Of a stretch of DNA of 61,790 nt, positions 7,238 through 15,417 are shown piece by piece. The stretch is taken from IMG/VR virus record IMGVR_UViG_3300050821_016472, positions 1 through 61,790 of that record; one strand, written 5' to 3'. Source of the DNA: a virus. The notes under the pieces are model-generated. The model did not search any database and was not told the origin of the DNA. It saw only the letters and a program-made list of their open reading frames with translations. Numbering within the stretch: position 1 is the first letter of the stretch; every line of letters begins with the position of its first letter. The position numbers and the translations under genes were made by a program.

Positions 7238-8916
7238 GCGCCGCGGTCTCTCTCCACCTCAGCGAGGAGGCGCTCGACGACGCGCAGCGGTGGCTCGAGG
7301 ACGAGATCGAGCTCGCGCGCACCGACCCCGCGCTCTTTTGCGGCCACGTGCTCCGCCACGATCGGACGGGCAAGCCGATCACGATGGCCACCATGCACGA
7401 CGAATGGCACGGGCTCATGTCCGCCTACTCGCGGCTGATCCTGTGGTCACACGTCGAGGGGGGGAAGACGACGCAGCTCACCGGGCGCCTCGCCTGGGAG
7501 ATCGGCCGCGACACGCACAAGCGGTTCGCGATCGTGGGGATCTCGCAGGGCGCGGCCTCGAAGATCCTCGTCTCGGTGCAGAAGTACCTCGAGAGCGAGC
7601 AGTTCAAGGAGGTCTTCCCCGAGGTCAAGCCGGGGCCGTTGTGGACGAAGACCGCGTTCACCGTGAAGCGGAACGTCTACTCGAAGGACCCCACGCTCCA
7701 AGCCGTGGGCGCTCGAGGCCACATCGTCGGGGCCCGGCTCGACGGCGTCATCCTCGACGACGTCATCGACCACCAGAGCACGCGCACGCCCGAGCAGCGG
7801 CGCGAGACGCTCGTCTGGTACCTCTCGGAGATCGTCGGCCGGCTTACCGAGGACGCCTTCGTGTGGGTGGTCGGGAACGCCTACTACTCGGACGACTTCA
7901 TGCACGAGCTGGCGCTCAAGCACGGGTTCCGGTGGGCGCGCTACCCGGTCGCCAACGACCAGGGCGAGCCGAACTTCCCCGGCGAGTGGACGAAGGAGCG
8001 GATCCGGAAAAAGGAGGACGAGCTCGGGGGCAAGGGCTCGCCCGAGGCGAAGCGCCAGCTCTATTGCGTGCCGCGCTCGGACGAGTCCTCGCGGGTGCAG
8101 CAAGCGTGGATCGATGCGTGTCTCGCGCGCGGCGAGGGGCTCGGCATGCCCGGCCGCATCTCGCCCGAGCGCCTCGCCGAGCTCTCGGTGCCCCTCGACC
8201 CCGAGCGCCCCGAGGCCGGCTACATCCCGGCGACCACGCACACGGGCGTGGACATCGGCGTCGGCAAGGGGAAGAAGCACGCGAAGACCGTGCGCTTCAC
8301 GCTCCTACGCTACCCGACGGGGGACATGCGCGTGGTGGGGCTCGAGGCCGGCCGGTGGTCCGCGCCCGAGATCGTGTCGGGCATCCTCGCCGACCAAGAG
8401 CGGTTCAACAGCCTCGTCGCGGTGGAGAGCAACGGCGCGCAGAAGTTCCTCATCGACAACGCGCGCGAGGAGGACAAGGGCGCCGAGATGACCGTCCTCC
8501 CGCACAATACGGGCTCGAACAAGAACAACCCCGTGCTGGGCCTCGAGAGCGTCTTCGCCGACCTCGCGCGTCAAAGGTTCATAATCCCGAGCGTGCGCAC
8601 CGAGGGCGGCCGCCTCATCGGGGCCACGCCCGAGATCCGCGAGTGGATCCAGGGGATGCTTGACTACAGCCCCGACGCGCACACCTCGGACTTCCTCATG
8701 GCGTGCTGGATCGCGCGTGAGAACGCCCGGCTCGTGCACGTGGGCCACGAGCTGACGAACGTCGACGTCAAGGTGCTCGGGGCCAAGGTCCGCAACCACA
8801 CCGAGGAGACGGCGCTCGAGGACGATGACCTCGCCGCGTGGGCGCCGATCCTCCAAAGCCGGCGCAAGCGAGACACGCGCGACGCACCGCGGCTCGGCCG
8901 CGCTCGGAGGGAGTGA
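7234..8916 (+). CDS. terL: Terminase large subunit (packaging ATPase and nuclease)
   Basis: 560 residues from ATG at 7234 (ATGA overlap). The motor cuts concatemeric DNA and pumps it into the prohead through the portal. An ATPase-type N-half has WSHVEGGKTT at residues 71-80 as a degenerate Walker A and DGVILDDVID at about 170-179 as Walker B. The C-half has an RNase H-like nuclease pattern, with an acidic strand in HTGVDIG, a Glu in LVAVESNG and an Asp in HTSDFLMAC. The length is usual for the family. Walker A lacks the typical GKS/T placement after a small residue loop, a known variation among large terminases. Confidence 0.85.
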   Translation: MSAAVSLHLSEEALDDAQRWLEDEIELARTDPALFCGHVLRHDRTGKPITMATMHDEWHGLMSAYSRLILWSHVEGGKTTQLTGRLAWEIGRDTHKRFAIVGISQGAASKILVSVQKYLESEQFKEVFPEVKPGPLWTKTAFTVKRNVYSKDPTLQAVGARGHIVGARLDGVILDDVIDHQSTRTPEQRRETLVWYLSEIVGRLTEDAFVWVVGNAYYSDDFMHELALKHGFRWARYPVANDQGEPNFPGEWTKERIRKKEDELGGKGSPEAKRQLYCVPRSDESSRVQQAWIDACLARGEGLGMPGRISPERLAELSVPLDPERPEAGYIPATTHTGVDIGVGKGKKHAKTVRFTLLRYPTGDMRVVGLEAGRWSAPEIVSGILADQERFNSLVAVESNGAQKFLIDNAREEDKGAEMTVLPHNTGSNKNNPVLGLESVFADLARQRFIIPSVRTEGGRLIGATPEIREWIQGMLDYSPDAHTSDFLMACWIARENARLVHVGHELTNVDVKVLGAKVRNHTEETALEDDDLAAWAPILQSRRKRDTRDAPRLGRARRE

Positions 8917-9134
8917 TGGAGATCCAGGTCAACGGCCGCTTCCACCACATCGAGAAGCGGACGCTCACGTACACGGACGTCGTGGGGATCGCCGGGTGCC
9001 TCGGCTTCGACCACGTGGAGGTGCGGTGGCGCCCGTACGAGGCGCGCGCCGCCGCAAAGGGCGGGGAGCTCAAGCCCGGCGAGAGCGTGACCGCGGCGCC
9101 CGACATGGTCTTCTTCGTCCGCCGCCGGCTCTGA
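8916..9134 (+). CDS. Ubiquitin-like beta-grasp protein (multi-ubiquitin type)
   Basis: 72 residues from ATG at 8916, overlapping the terminase stop by one base. MEIQVNGRFHHIEK forms a first beta hairpin, TYTDVVGIAGC the helix, VEVRWRPYE a strand, then GELKPGESVTAAPDMVFFV. That last pattern (Gly-x-Leu-x-Pro-Gly-x-Ser-Val ... Asp-x-Met-Val-Phe) is how I remember bacterial multi-ubiquitin domains, which accompany E1- and E2-like enzymes. The protein is a single domain and ends RRRL without a terminal Gly, so processing or conjugation is doubtful. No E1, E2 or JAB peptidase gene is in the window. Assignment is from motif memory. Confidence 0.55.
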   Translation: MEIQVNGRFHHIEKRTLTYTDVVGIAGCLGFDHVEVRWRPYEARAAAKGGELKPGESVTAAPDMVFFVRRRL

Positions 9135-9216
9135 CGCGCGGAAGAGACGCGGGCTCGGACCCCGCCACCCGGGCGGCCCCCACGGGGTGACACGCGGCGC
9201 CGACGGCGTGGGGCCG

Positions 9217-9245
9217 TTGCCCGGCTATGACGCCTGCGTTATACG
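9217..9245 (+). promoter_or_regulatory. Sigma-70-like promoter, leaderless type
   Basis: TTGCCC at 9217-9222, 17-base spacer, TATACG at 9240-9245, seven bases, then ATG at 9253. A close sequence copy lies at 13941-13969. It sits in the 118-base gap after the ubiquitin-like gene. Confidence 0.6.
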
Positions 9246-9252
9246 TGGCGGC

Positions 9253-10320
9253 ATGCCCAACGACCCGATCCCCACCGACCCCGAAGCGGTACTCACCGTC
9301 CTCGCCGCTCTATTCGGCAGCCCACCGATCCGAGAGCAAACCGCCATCTACATCCGCCGCGTCCTCGACGGGGCCACGGCCCTCCATGACGCACAGACCT
9401 TCAACGCCAAGCTCCGCGAGGCCGCCGGCGCGAGCCCCGACGCACCGCTCGTCGAGTACGTGCGCTCTCTCCGTGCGAAGGCCGACGTGTTCGACCGGCA
9501 CGAGACGCCCGACGGCGGCATGTCGAACGAGTGGACGGTGAGTAAAGGCGCGCTCGAGAACGCCCTCGGCGCCACAACCAGCCTTAGCGCCGTCGAGCTG
9601 CTCAAGAAGGTCCGAGAGGCGGCGGCGATCGCGGGCACGCTCACCCACGCGCTGGGCTACACCCCGCACACGGAGACGCTCGTGGCGATCGGTGACGAGC
9701 ACGCGGCCCTCGAAGCGTTGATCAAGGTGCTCGGCGGCAGGCTCGAGGACGAGACGACCGTGGCCGCGGCTGCGCGGCTCTGCTCGGACTTCGTGGCGAG
9801 CAACGGCGCCGAGGAGCGGAAGCGGCTACGCGAGCTGCTCGCGGTGGTGGGCACCCCGTATGGAACGCTCGGGACGCTCGAGGCGCTGAGCGACGGGCAA
9901 CGCCGGGCGGTGGCACTCTCGGCCGAGGCCGCGGGCTTTCGCGACGCGCTCCAGGGCGCGCTCGGGGACGACCACGCGGTCTTCGACGGCGACGCACCGA
10001 CCCCGCTCGACGTGGTGGGGGCGCTCGCGCGCATGGTGGACGAGAGCGAGCGCAAGGCGGCGGCGGCAAGCCGCGAGGCCGACCGGCTCAAGTCGCACAT
10101 CGACTTCTTCGAGGAGTTCAAGGCGCTCGCCGAGCGGTTGAACGCCGAGGCGTTCACCAAGGCGCAGCAGCTCGAGGGGCGCGAGACCGAGCTACTCGAG
10201 GCGGGTGCACGCCTCCGGCGGGACGCGCGCAACGCCCTCCGCGCCTACACCCGCAAGGGGTACTCGCGTTCGCAAAAGATGGTCGCGCTCAACTCGCTAA
10301 AGCTGATGCTCGAGGGCTGA
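9253..10320 (+). CDS. Hypothetical protein with C-terminal coiled coil
   Basis: 355 residues from ATG at 9253, seven bases after a good promoter. The N-terminal 280 residues are alpha-helical with a repeated Leu/Ala pattern. Residues about 270-345 (DESERKAAAASREADRLKSH and following) form a strongly charged heptad pattern, a likely coiled coil. It heads a run of short coupled genes reaching 13584. No family recognised. Confidence 0.7.
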   Translation: MPNDPIPTDPEAVLTVLAALFGSPPIREQTAIYIRRVLDGATALHDAQTFNAKLREAAGASPDAPLVEYVRSLRAKADVFDRHETPDGGMSNEWTVSKGALENALGATTSLSAVELLKKVREAAAIAGTLTHALGYTPHTETLVAIGDEHAALEALIKVLGGRLEDETTVAAAARLCSDFVASNGAEERKRLRELLAVVGTPYGTLGTLEALSDGQRRAVALSAEAAGFRDALQGALGDDHAVFDGDAPTPLDVVGALARMVDESERKAAAASREADRLKSHIDFFEEFKALAERLNAEAFTKAQQLEGRETELLEAGARLRRDARNALRAYTRKGYSRSQKMVALNSLKLMLEG

Positions 10321-10322
10321 CC

Positions 10323-10475
10323 ATGGACGTCACCAAGGACACGCGCACGATCTGGGAGTTAGCCTGCGCCGTGATCGACGCATGGAAGGACTCGATGAGG
10401 TGGACGGCGCTTTGCCGTTGCGGGCACCTCGAGCAGGCCGCCGAGGAAGTGCGGCGAGAGAAGGCGCCGCGGTGA
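10323..10475 (+). CDS. Very small helical protein
   Basis: 50 residues from ATG at 10323, two bases after the previous stop. The sequence MDVTKDTRTIWELACAVIDA is amphipathic helix, followed by TALCRCGHLEQAAEE with a close Cys pair. Both boundaries are set by neighbours (GTGA overlap at its end), which supports it despite its size. Confidence 0.55.
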   Translation: MDVTKDTRTIWELACAVIDAWKDSMRWTALCRCGHLEQAAEEVRREKAPR

Positions 10476-10705
10476 GCTACCTCGCTCGCCAAGCGGCCGC
10501 CCTCACCGACCTCGCGCTCGGGATGGAGATCCTCTACTTCCCCGGCGACGAGTACATCCCCGCGCGCGCGGTGCACGGGATCATCACCTCGCTCATGGAG
10601 ATCCAGGGCTCGGTGCAAGCGCCGTTTATCCCGGTGCGCCTCGACTCGATGGCGCTCCCCGTCCGCATCTTCGCGAGCCGGGCGTGCTGGATCATCGGCT
10701 CATGA
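10472..10705 (+). CDS. Small hypothetical protein
   Basis: 77 residues from GTG at 10472 (GTGA overlap). Mixed helix and strand, hydrophobic core pattern (LTDLALGMEILYFPGDEYIP). The end overlaps the ATGA start of the next gene. Unknown function. Confidence 0.6.
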   Translation: MSYLARQAAALTDLALGMEILYFPGDEYIPARAVHGIITSLMEIQGSVQAPFIPVRLDSMALPVRIFASRACWIIGS

Positions 10706-10917
10706 GGCGCGCCGAGGGGGAACGGAAGCGCCTCGAGCTGACGCTCGCCCGCATGCGCTCGACGCTCGACGCCCTCGAGACAACGATCCGCATGAAGGCC
10801 GGCGTCACGCCGCAAGACGCCGAGACGATCTCGCACGCGGCCGCGGACCTCGCCGCGGTGATCTCGCGGCTCTGGGCGTACGAGAACGCCGAGCGCGACG
10901 CCGGGGGGAAGCCTTGA
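10702..10917 (+). CDS. Small coiled-coil protein
   Basis: 71 residues from ATG at 10702 (ATGA overlap). Almost entirely helical with heptad spacing (LELTLARMRSTLDALETTI), suggesting a short coiled-coil dimer. The end overlaps the next TTGA start. Confidence 0.6.
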   Translation: MRRAEGERKRLELTLARMRSTLDALETTIRMKAGVTPQDAETISHAAADLAAVISRLWAYENAERDAGGKP

Positions 10918-11321
10918 GCCTCCTCGGCGTGGATGACGGCGGCATCGGCTCGCTCCGCCGGGTGATCATGCAGCACGTATACTGGTACCCGGCGCTCGCA
11001 CGGACGCGGGTGGCGACCTTCCTCGAGACCACGGGCCACCGGTGGGTCGCCGTCTTCACCGCGAGCGACGGCCGCAAGCACGAGGCGGAGCTCCTCATCG
11101 AAGAGATCCTCGACGTTGGGGATCCCGACCGGTGGGCCCGCGAGGTTGTCCGGTACGTGGCCGCGTTGTGGTACCCGATCCGCTTGCAAGGGCGCATCGG
11201 AACGCGCGATCGTCTCGAGCCCCACCCGGTGCACGGCGAGCCCCGCCCGCGCCGGTGGCACCCTCTCACTACCTTTCGCATCGGCCGCCACGAGCGGCCA
11301 AGGAGCCCCATCCATGAGTAA
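10914..11321 (+). CDS. Hypothetical protein
   Basis: 135 residues from TTG at 10914 (TTGA overlap). Central strand-helix pattern (WVAVFTASDGRKHEAELLIE), with a basic Pro/His-rich end. Its last bases overlap the start of the glycosyltransferase gene, whose ribosome-binding site AGGAG lies inside it. No family recognised. Confidence 0.6.
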   Translation: MSLLGVDDGGIGSLRRVIMQHVYWYPALARTRVATFLETTGHRWVAVFTASDGRKHEAELLIEEILDVGDPDRWAREVVRYVAALWYPIRLQGRIGTRDRLEPHPVHGEPRPRRWHPLTTFRIGRHERPRSPIHE

Positions 11322-12534
11322 GCGCAAGCCCAGCCGCCCCGGGCGCAACCATAAGGACCGCCCCGTGACCTACTCGGACGGCCGCCCCAAGGTCATCGCC
11401 GTCATCATGGCGGGCAACGCCGAGAGCACGATCGAGCGCGCGGTGCGCTCGGTGGCGCAGTGGGTGGACCGGATCTTCATCCTCGACACGGGGATCACCG
11501 ACGCCACCCTCATCAAGGCGCGCGCGGCCGCGGCCCACGTGCCGCTCCAGACGCGCCGGTGGGCGTGGCGCAACGACTTCGGCGCCGGCCGCAACGCGGC
11601 GCTCCACGAGGCCGCCAAGGGGGCGCCGCCGGGCGCGTGGCTCCTCATCCTCGACACGGACGAGTGGTACACGTGGCTCCCCCCGATGGCGCCGAGCGTC
11701 CTCGCCGCGACGCTCGGCGGCGCCGCGCCCGAGACCGACGCCTTCCTCGTGCCCCACTTCTCGGGCTCGTACGTGCAACCGCGGTTCGTGCGCGCGTCCT
11801 CGGTGCTCGACGGCAAGGCGAAGTTCAGCGGCGCGGTGCACGAGGCCATGAGCCACAACCACGCGGCGCAGCGCACGCTCGCCGGTCTCGTGGCCTTCAA
11901 CGACGAGGCGAAGACCCCGGTGCAGTCGCTCAAGAAGTGGCGCCGAGACCTCAAGATCCTCGAGCCCTTTTGCCGCAAGAACCCCGAGGCACAGCGCGAG
12001 CGCTACTACCTCGGGCAAACGCACGAGTGCCTCGGTGACCTCGCCAAGCCCACCGACGAGGCCAAGGCGGCGCACCACTACACCCTGGCCGCGGCGGCAT
12101 ACACGCTCGCGGCGCGCGGCACGGGGTGGGGCGAGGAGGGCGCGTGGGCGGCGTACAAGGCGGCCGTCCTCACGTCGAACCCGCTCGGCCGCCAGCCCAC
12201 GCGAGAGGAGCGCTTGACCGCTCGCGCGATCGCGGTCGCGGGCCTCGAGCGCTACCCGATCGCCGAGCTCGCGTGGCTCGCGGGGTACGAAAGCTTCTAC
12301 CTCGGCCTGCCCGCCGAGGCGCTCGCCTTCGCCCGCATGGCGATCGCCACCGGCCTCGCCGAGCAAGACGGGGCGGATCTCTACGGCCGCACCTCGTTCA
12401 AGGACGTACGCATGCTCTGGGAGAAGCCGTACGAGCTTGCGGCGTACGCCGCCGACAAGCTCAAGAACCCCGGGCTCGCCACCTACTACCGCGAGAAGGC
12501 GAAGGCGGCGCTCACCGCGCGCGGGGGGGTATGA
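11314..12534 (+). CDS. Family 2-type glycosyltransferase with helical repeat tail
   Basis: 406 residues from ATG at 11314 with AGGAG at 11301-11305. The start PKVIAVIMAGNAESTIERAV is the nucleotide-sugar strand and helix of GT-A enzymes, and LLILDTDEWY (about residue 109) carries the DxD metal-binding motif. A GAVHEAM segment (about 170) matches the late family motif. Residues about 225-400 are Ala/Tyr/Leu-rich helix pairs resembling TPR repeats. It would transfer a sugar to a protein, DNA or polysaccharide acceptor; phages use such enzymes to modify host surface, their DNA or their virions. Acceptor unknown. Confidence 0.8.
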   Translation: MSKRKPSRPGRNHKDRPVTYSDGRPKVIAVIMAGNAESTIERAVRSVAQWVDRIFILDTGITDATLIKARAAAAHVPLQTRRWAWRNDFGAGRNAALHEAAKGAPPGAWLLILDTDEWYTWLPPMAPSVLAATLGGAAPETDAFLVPHFSGSYVQPRFVRASSVLDGKAKFSGAVHEAMSHNHAAQRTLAGLVAFNDEAKTPVQSLKKWRRDLKILEPFCRKNPEAQRERYYLGQTHECLGDLAKPTDEAKAAHHYTLAAAAYTLAARGTGWGEEGAWAAYKAAVLTSNPLGRQPTREERLTARAIAVAGLERYPIAELAWLAGYESFYLGLPAEALAFARMAIATGLAEQDGADLYGRTSFKDVRMLWEKPYELAAYAADKLKNPGLATYYREKAKAALTARGGV

Positions 12535-13040
12535 GCAAGCTGGTCTGGCGCCGGCGCCTGCGGAAGCAACCGCTCGCGCCGGCGCACCTCTTCATCGACG
12601 ACGATCCGCAGTGCCGGCTCGCCGCGATCCCCGGTGGCTCACCGAGCGGCTACGGGGAGGACCGGCCGATCACGCACTTCGGGCCGCCGGTCACCGACGC
12701 GCCCCCCCACGGGATCCCGCGCTCGGCGTGCGGCTTTTGCCGGAAGGTGTTCCTCGAGCGCACCCGGCCCTCGAGCGACATCGCCAAGGCGATCTTCGGG
12801 CTCACCTACGCGCAGCGGAAGCGGTTCGACCTCCTCGCCGCCGGCATGGACCACCGCATGAGCGACCGCGTGCGGGACGCGCTCGCCGAGGCCGGCCTCG
12901 TCCAGGTCACGAGCCGCGTGCTACCCGGCCGGCTCCCGGTCACGGTCAAGGAGCCGTTTGTGCCGATACACGTCCACATGGTCTGGTGCGAGGTCTGCGC
13001 GTGGGAGATCGGGCCCGACCGGGCCCCTGACGGAGGGTGA
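12531..13040 (+). CDS. Hypothetical protein with two Cys pairs
   Basis: 169 residues from ATG at 12531 (ATGA overlap). ACGFCRK at about residue 65 and WCEVCAWEIG near residue 155 bracket a helical segment with MSDRVRDALAEAGLV, so the Cys pairs may close one zinc site across the domain. Unknown role. Confidence 0.65.
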   Translation: MSKLVWRRRLRKQPLAPAHLFIDDDPQCRLAAIPGGSPSGYGEDRPITHFGPPVTDAPPHGIPRSACGFCRKVFLERTRPSSDIAKAIFGLTYAQRKRFDLLAAGMDHRMSDRVRDALAEAGLVQVTSRVLPGRLPVTVKEPFVPIHVHMVWCEVCAWEIGPDRAPDGG

Positions 13041-13042
13041 CG

Positions 13043-13294
13043 ATGCCGGGAAAGCGTAGGATCGCGATCGTCTTCGAGAGCACGGACGACGAGCCCTTGG
13101 GAAAGGGCGAGGGCTTCGGGTTCAGCGTCCACATGGAAGGGCACGACTCGGATCGGATGAAACGCCCCGACGAGGAACTCGACGGCGTGGAGTGGTGGGC
13201 GCGGCGTACCCTCCAGCTCGTGGTGGGCGCCCTCCGGCGGGGCGGCGCGGTGGCGAGCGAGAAGCCGCGCAAGCCGAGCGGGGGCCAAGGGTGA
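13043..13294 (+). CDS. Small hypothetical protein
   Basis: 83 residues from ATG at 13043, which has GGAGG at 13033-13037. GTG at 13037 (GTGA overlap) is the alternative start. Beta-strand beginning (RIAIVFESTDDE) and a basic tail. It ends in a GTGA overlap with the next gene. Confidence 0.6.
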   Translation: MPGKRRIAIVFESTDDEPLGKGEGFGFSVHMEGHDSDRMKRPDEELDGVEWWARRTLQLVVGALRRGGAVASEKPRKPSGGQG

Positions 13295-13584
13295 GCAAGC
13301 CACCGGGTGAAGGGCTCGAGGCGCTCCGGCGTGCGTTCGACCAGGGCCGGTGCTTCCAATGTGGGGGCCCGCTCTTCATCGTCCCCCTCGTCGATCTCGG
13401 GAAGCACGACGGGCGGCCGAGCGTCTACATCGGCCGAGAGCACGAGTACGACGCGAAACGTTGCCTGGTCTGCGAGACCCCGGTAGTCGTCCACAAGGAC
13501 GGCTCGCTCGCCTTCCTTGGTGACGGGGTGCACACCATGTTCTTCGCTCGAGTCCACCGCGCCGGCGAACCGACCGTCCAATGA
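13291..13584 (+). CDS. Small zinc-ribbon-like protein
   Basis: 97 residues from GTG at 13291 (GTGA overlap). CFQCGG at about 27-32 and CLVCET at about 57-62 make a two-pair zinc ribbon with about 25 residues between the pairs. The C-terminal part is beta-rich. It ends in an ATGA overlap. Confidence 0.7.
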   Translation: MSKPPGEGLEALRRAFDQGRCFQCGGPLFIVPLVDLGKHDGRPSVYIGREHEYDAKRCLVCETPVVVHKDGSLAFLGDGVHTMFFARVHRAGEPTVQ

Positions 13585-14099
13585 TCGGGCATTGCCGCAC
13601 CGCCCGGTGCACCCCCGCGAGCCGCGCTCGGGCCGCGGAGGTGTGCTCGTGCCCATGCGCCGGGTGCGTGCAGGCGGTGGGGACGCGCGCGGCGCGGATC
13701 TCGCGCTCACTCGCCACCGCCCACAAGGCGCGCACGATCGCCCGGGCGGGGCTCGGCCGGCTCGTGAGGTGGCCGCGCGAGCGGTGGGCCCGGCAGGAGG
13801 CGAGCCTCGTACACATCCGCTCGTCGCGCTTCCCCTCGCAGTGCTTGTGCGGCGCCGAGGTGCACCCGGACGCCGTCACGGTGGAGGCGCCGCCGCCGGG
13901 CCTCGTGTGCCTCCGCTGCGCCGCCCACCCCGCCGCAGCGTTGCCGGGGTATGACGGAAGCGTTATAGCTCGCGCATGCCCAAGTCCTTCATCGTCGCCC
14001 GCACCGAACGCTGCAACATCCCCCGGCCTCGCCTCGAGCTCCCGGATGAAGGCGAGCCCCACCTCGCCACCCCTCATGCGATCCGCACGTACGCGCTGA
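13581..14099 (+). CDS. Cys-rich protein with doubtful C-terminus
   Basis: 172 residues from ATG at 13581 (ATGA overlap). The first 120 residues look real, with RTARCTP, CSCPCAGC and later QCLCGAEV and VCLRCAAHP, two or three zinc-binding clusters. From about residue 130 the frame runs 124 bases into the next gene and becomes Ser/Pro-rich. The real stop may have been lost by a frame change; the promoter of the next gene lies inside this tail. Confidence 0.5.
   Translation: MIGHCRTARCTPASRARAAEVCSCPCAGCVQAVGTRAARISRSLATAHKARTIARAGLGRLVRWPRERWARQEASLVHIRSSRFPSQCLCGAEVHPDAVTVEAPPPGLVCLRCAAHPAAALPGYDGSVIARACPSPSSSPAPNAATSPGLASSSRMKASPTSPPLMRSARTR
13941..13969 (+). promoter_or_regulatory. Sigma-70-like promoter, leaderless type
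   Basis: TTGCCG at 13941-13946, 17-base spacer, TATAGC at 13964-13969, six bases, ATG at 13976. About 25 of 31 bases match the promoter at 9217, including TATGACG in the spacer. Confidence 0.6.
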
Positions 14100-14215
14100 C
14101 CATCGCGTCGTTCGACGACCCCGACGGCGTCACGCTCGTCGTCTCCAAGGACACCTTCGAGATCCACCACCTCGGCGAGGAGGTCACGTTCGCGATCGTC
14201 GGGGTGCAAAAGTGA
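13976..14215 (+). CDS. Small hypothetical protein
   Basis: 79 residues from ATG at 13976, six bases after TATAGC. Beta-rich in the second half (DGVTLVVSKDTFEIHHLGEE). It heads the coupled run 13976-17938. Unknown function. Confidence 0.65.
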   Translation: MPKSFIVARTERCNIPRPRLELPDEGEPHLATPHAIRTYALTIASFDDPDGVTLVVSKDTFEIHHLGEEVTFAIVGVQK

Positions 14216-15417
14216 GCACCCTCCGCGACGAGGAGCGCGCGCGCTACGTCAACCCGTACCGCCTCGCCGCTCGGTGCTCGTGCGTGCCGGACACGGGCCC
14301 CGAGCCGAGCGATGAGCCGCACCCCGACTGCGAGCTCCATGGTCAATGGGCCGAGGAGAAGCGCGGCACCCCGCTCGAGGGGACGAGCGCCGCCCCGCCG
14401 TGGGTGCCCGCCGTTGTGGACGGGCTCGCGGCCTTGCTCCCCGACGAGCCCGAGTGGCGGGCGTTCCTCATTCCCTACACGCTCCGGTGGTGCCACGAGG
14501 GCGAGCCCGTCATGCGCGCCGAGATGGCGCTCACCTACGCCGGCCTGCTCCCGTACGACGGGCGCGCGGGGAAGCTTCAAGAGTGGCTCGACGCCATGCG
14601 CCGGGCTCGGCGCGGGCGCACGCGGGCGGCGACGCGGCTCGACCACTTCGAGCCCGCGCGCGTCCGCCGGCGGTACGAAGACCCGCACCCGCGCACGTGG
14701 GGGGCACTCAACGCCGAGCTGATCATCGCCGAGATGCGATGTGAGACGCTCGAGGACGCCGGCGCGCAGCACCGTGCCGAGGCGAAGGAGGCGAGCGAAT
14801 GGTACGCGCGGTGCGCGGCCGCGTGCGGCATCGAGCACCAAACGGACACGGTGAGCTACCCCGGCCCGATCGAGGCGGTCGAGGAGCAGATCCGCATGGG
14901 GGCGCGCGCTCTCTCGAACGAGTACGAGACGGCGCAGATCGTCGAGCAATACCGGAACGCGCTCACCCGGATCGCGTGCATGACGAAGCACCCGAGCAAC
15001 GCCGCCACCATGGAGGCCGAGGCGCGCCGCGTCCTCAACGGTACGCCGAGCCCCGCCGGCGAGATCGTCTGCAAGTGCGAGGTGCTCAGCGCCGACGAGG
15101 GGGGCGGCACGGACCCTCGCTCGTGCCCCGAGCACGGCTACACCGAGGGGAAAAACCACGGGGCCGCGATCGCGATCCGGGCGACGTGCACCCTCGCCGC
15201 CGCCGCGGTGACGCGCCGGCTCGCCATGCCCCACACCGACGACGCCGGCGAGCACCTCCGCGCGGTGCGAGACGAGATCCTCCGGCTCGAGAAGAACCTC
15301 GGCGAGACCGCGCCCGTCACCCCGAACAACGCCGGCGACGTGCTCGAGGTCACGATCACCGAGCCCTTCACCGGGCAAGCAACGGTCAGCGTCGGGCGGT
15401 CGGGTGACCGGTCGTGA
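14212..15417 (+). CDS. Large hypothetical protein with repeated Cys-His module
   Basis: 401 residues from GTG at 14212 (GTGA overlap). A module CSCVPD ... DCELHG near residues 23-45 recurs as CKCEVLS ... CPEHGY near 285-310, so a small zinc site may be duplicated. Between them are long charged helices (residues 100-280). No family is recognised; it is the largest gene of this run. Confidence 0.65.
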   Translation: MSTLRDEERARYVNPYRLAARCSCVPDTGPEPSDEPHPDCELHGQWAEEKRGTPLEGTSAAPPWVPAVVDGLAALLPDEPEWRAFLIPYTLRWCHEGEPVMRAEMALTYAGLLPYDGRAGKLQEWLDAMRRARRGRTRAATRLDHFEPARVRRRYEDPHPRTWGALNAELIIAEMRCETLEDAGAQHRAEAKEASEWYARCAAACGIEHQTDTVSYPGPIEAVEEQIRMGARALSNEYETAQIVEQYRNALTRIACMTKHPSNAATMEAEARRVLNGTPSPAGEIVCKCEVLSADEGGGTDPRSCPEHGYTEGKNHGAAIAIRATCTLAAAAVTRRLAMPHTDDAGEHLRAVRDEILRLEKNLGETAPVTPNNAGDVLEVTITEPFTGQATVSVGRSGDRS

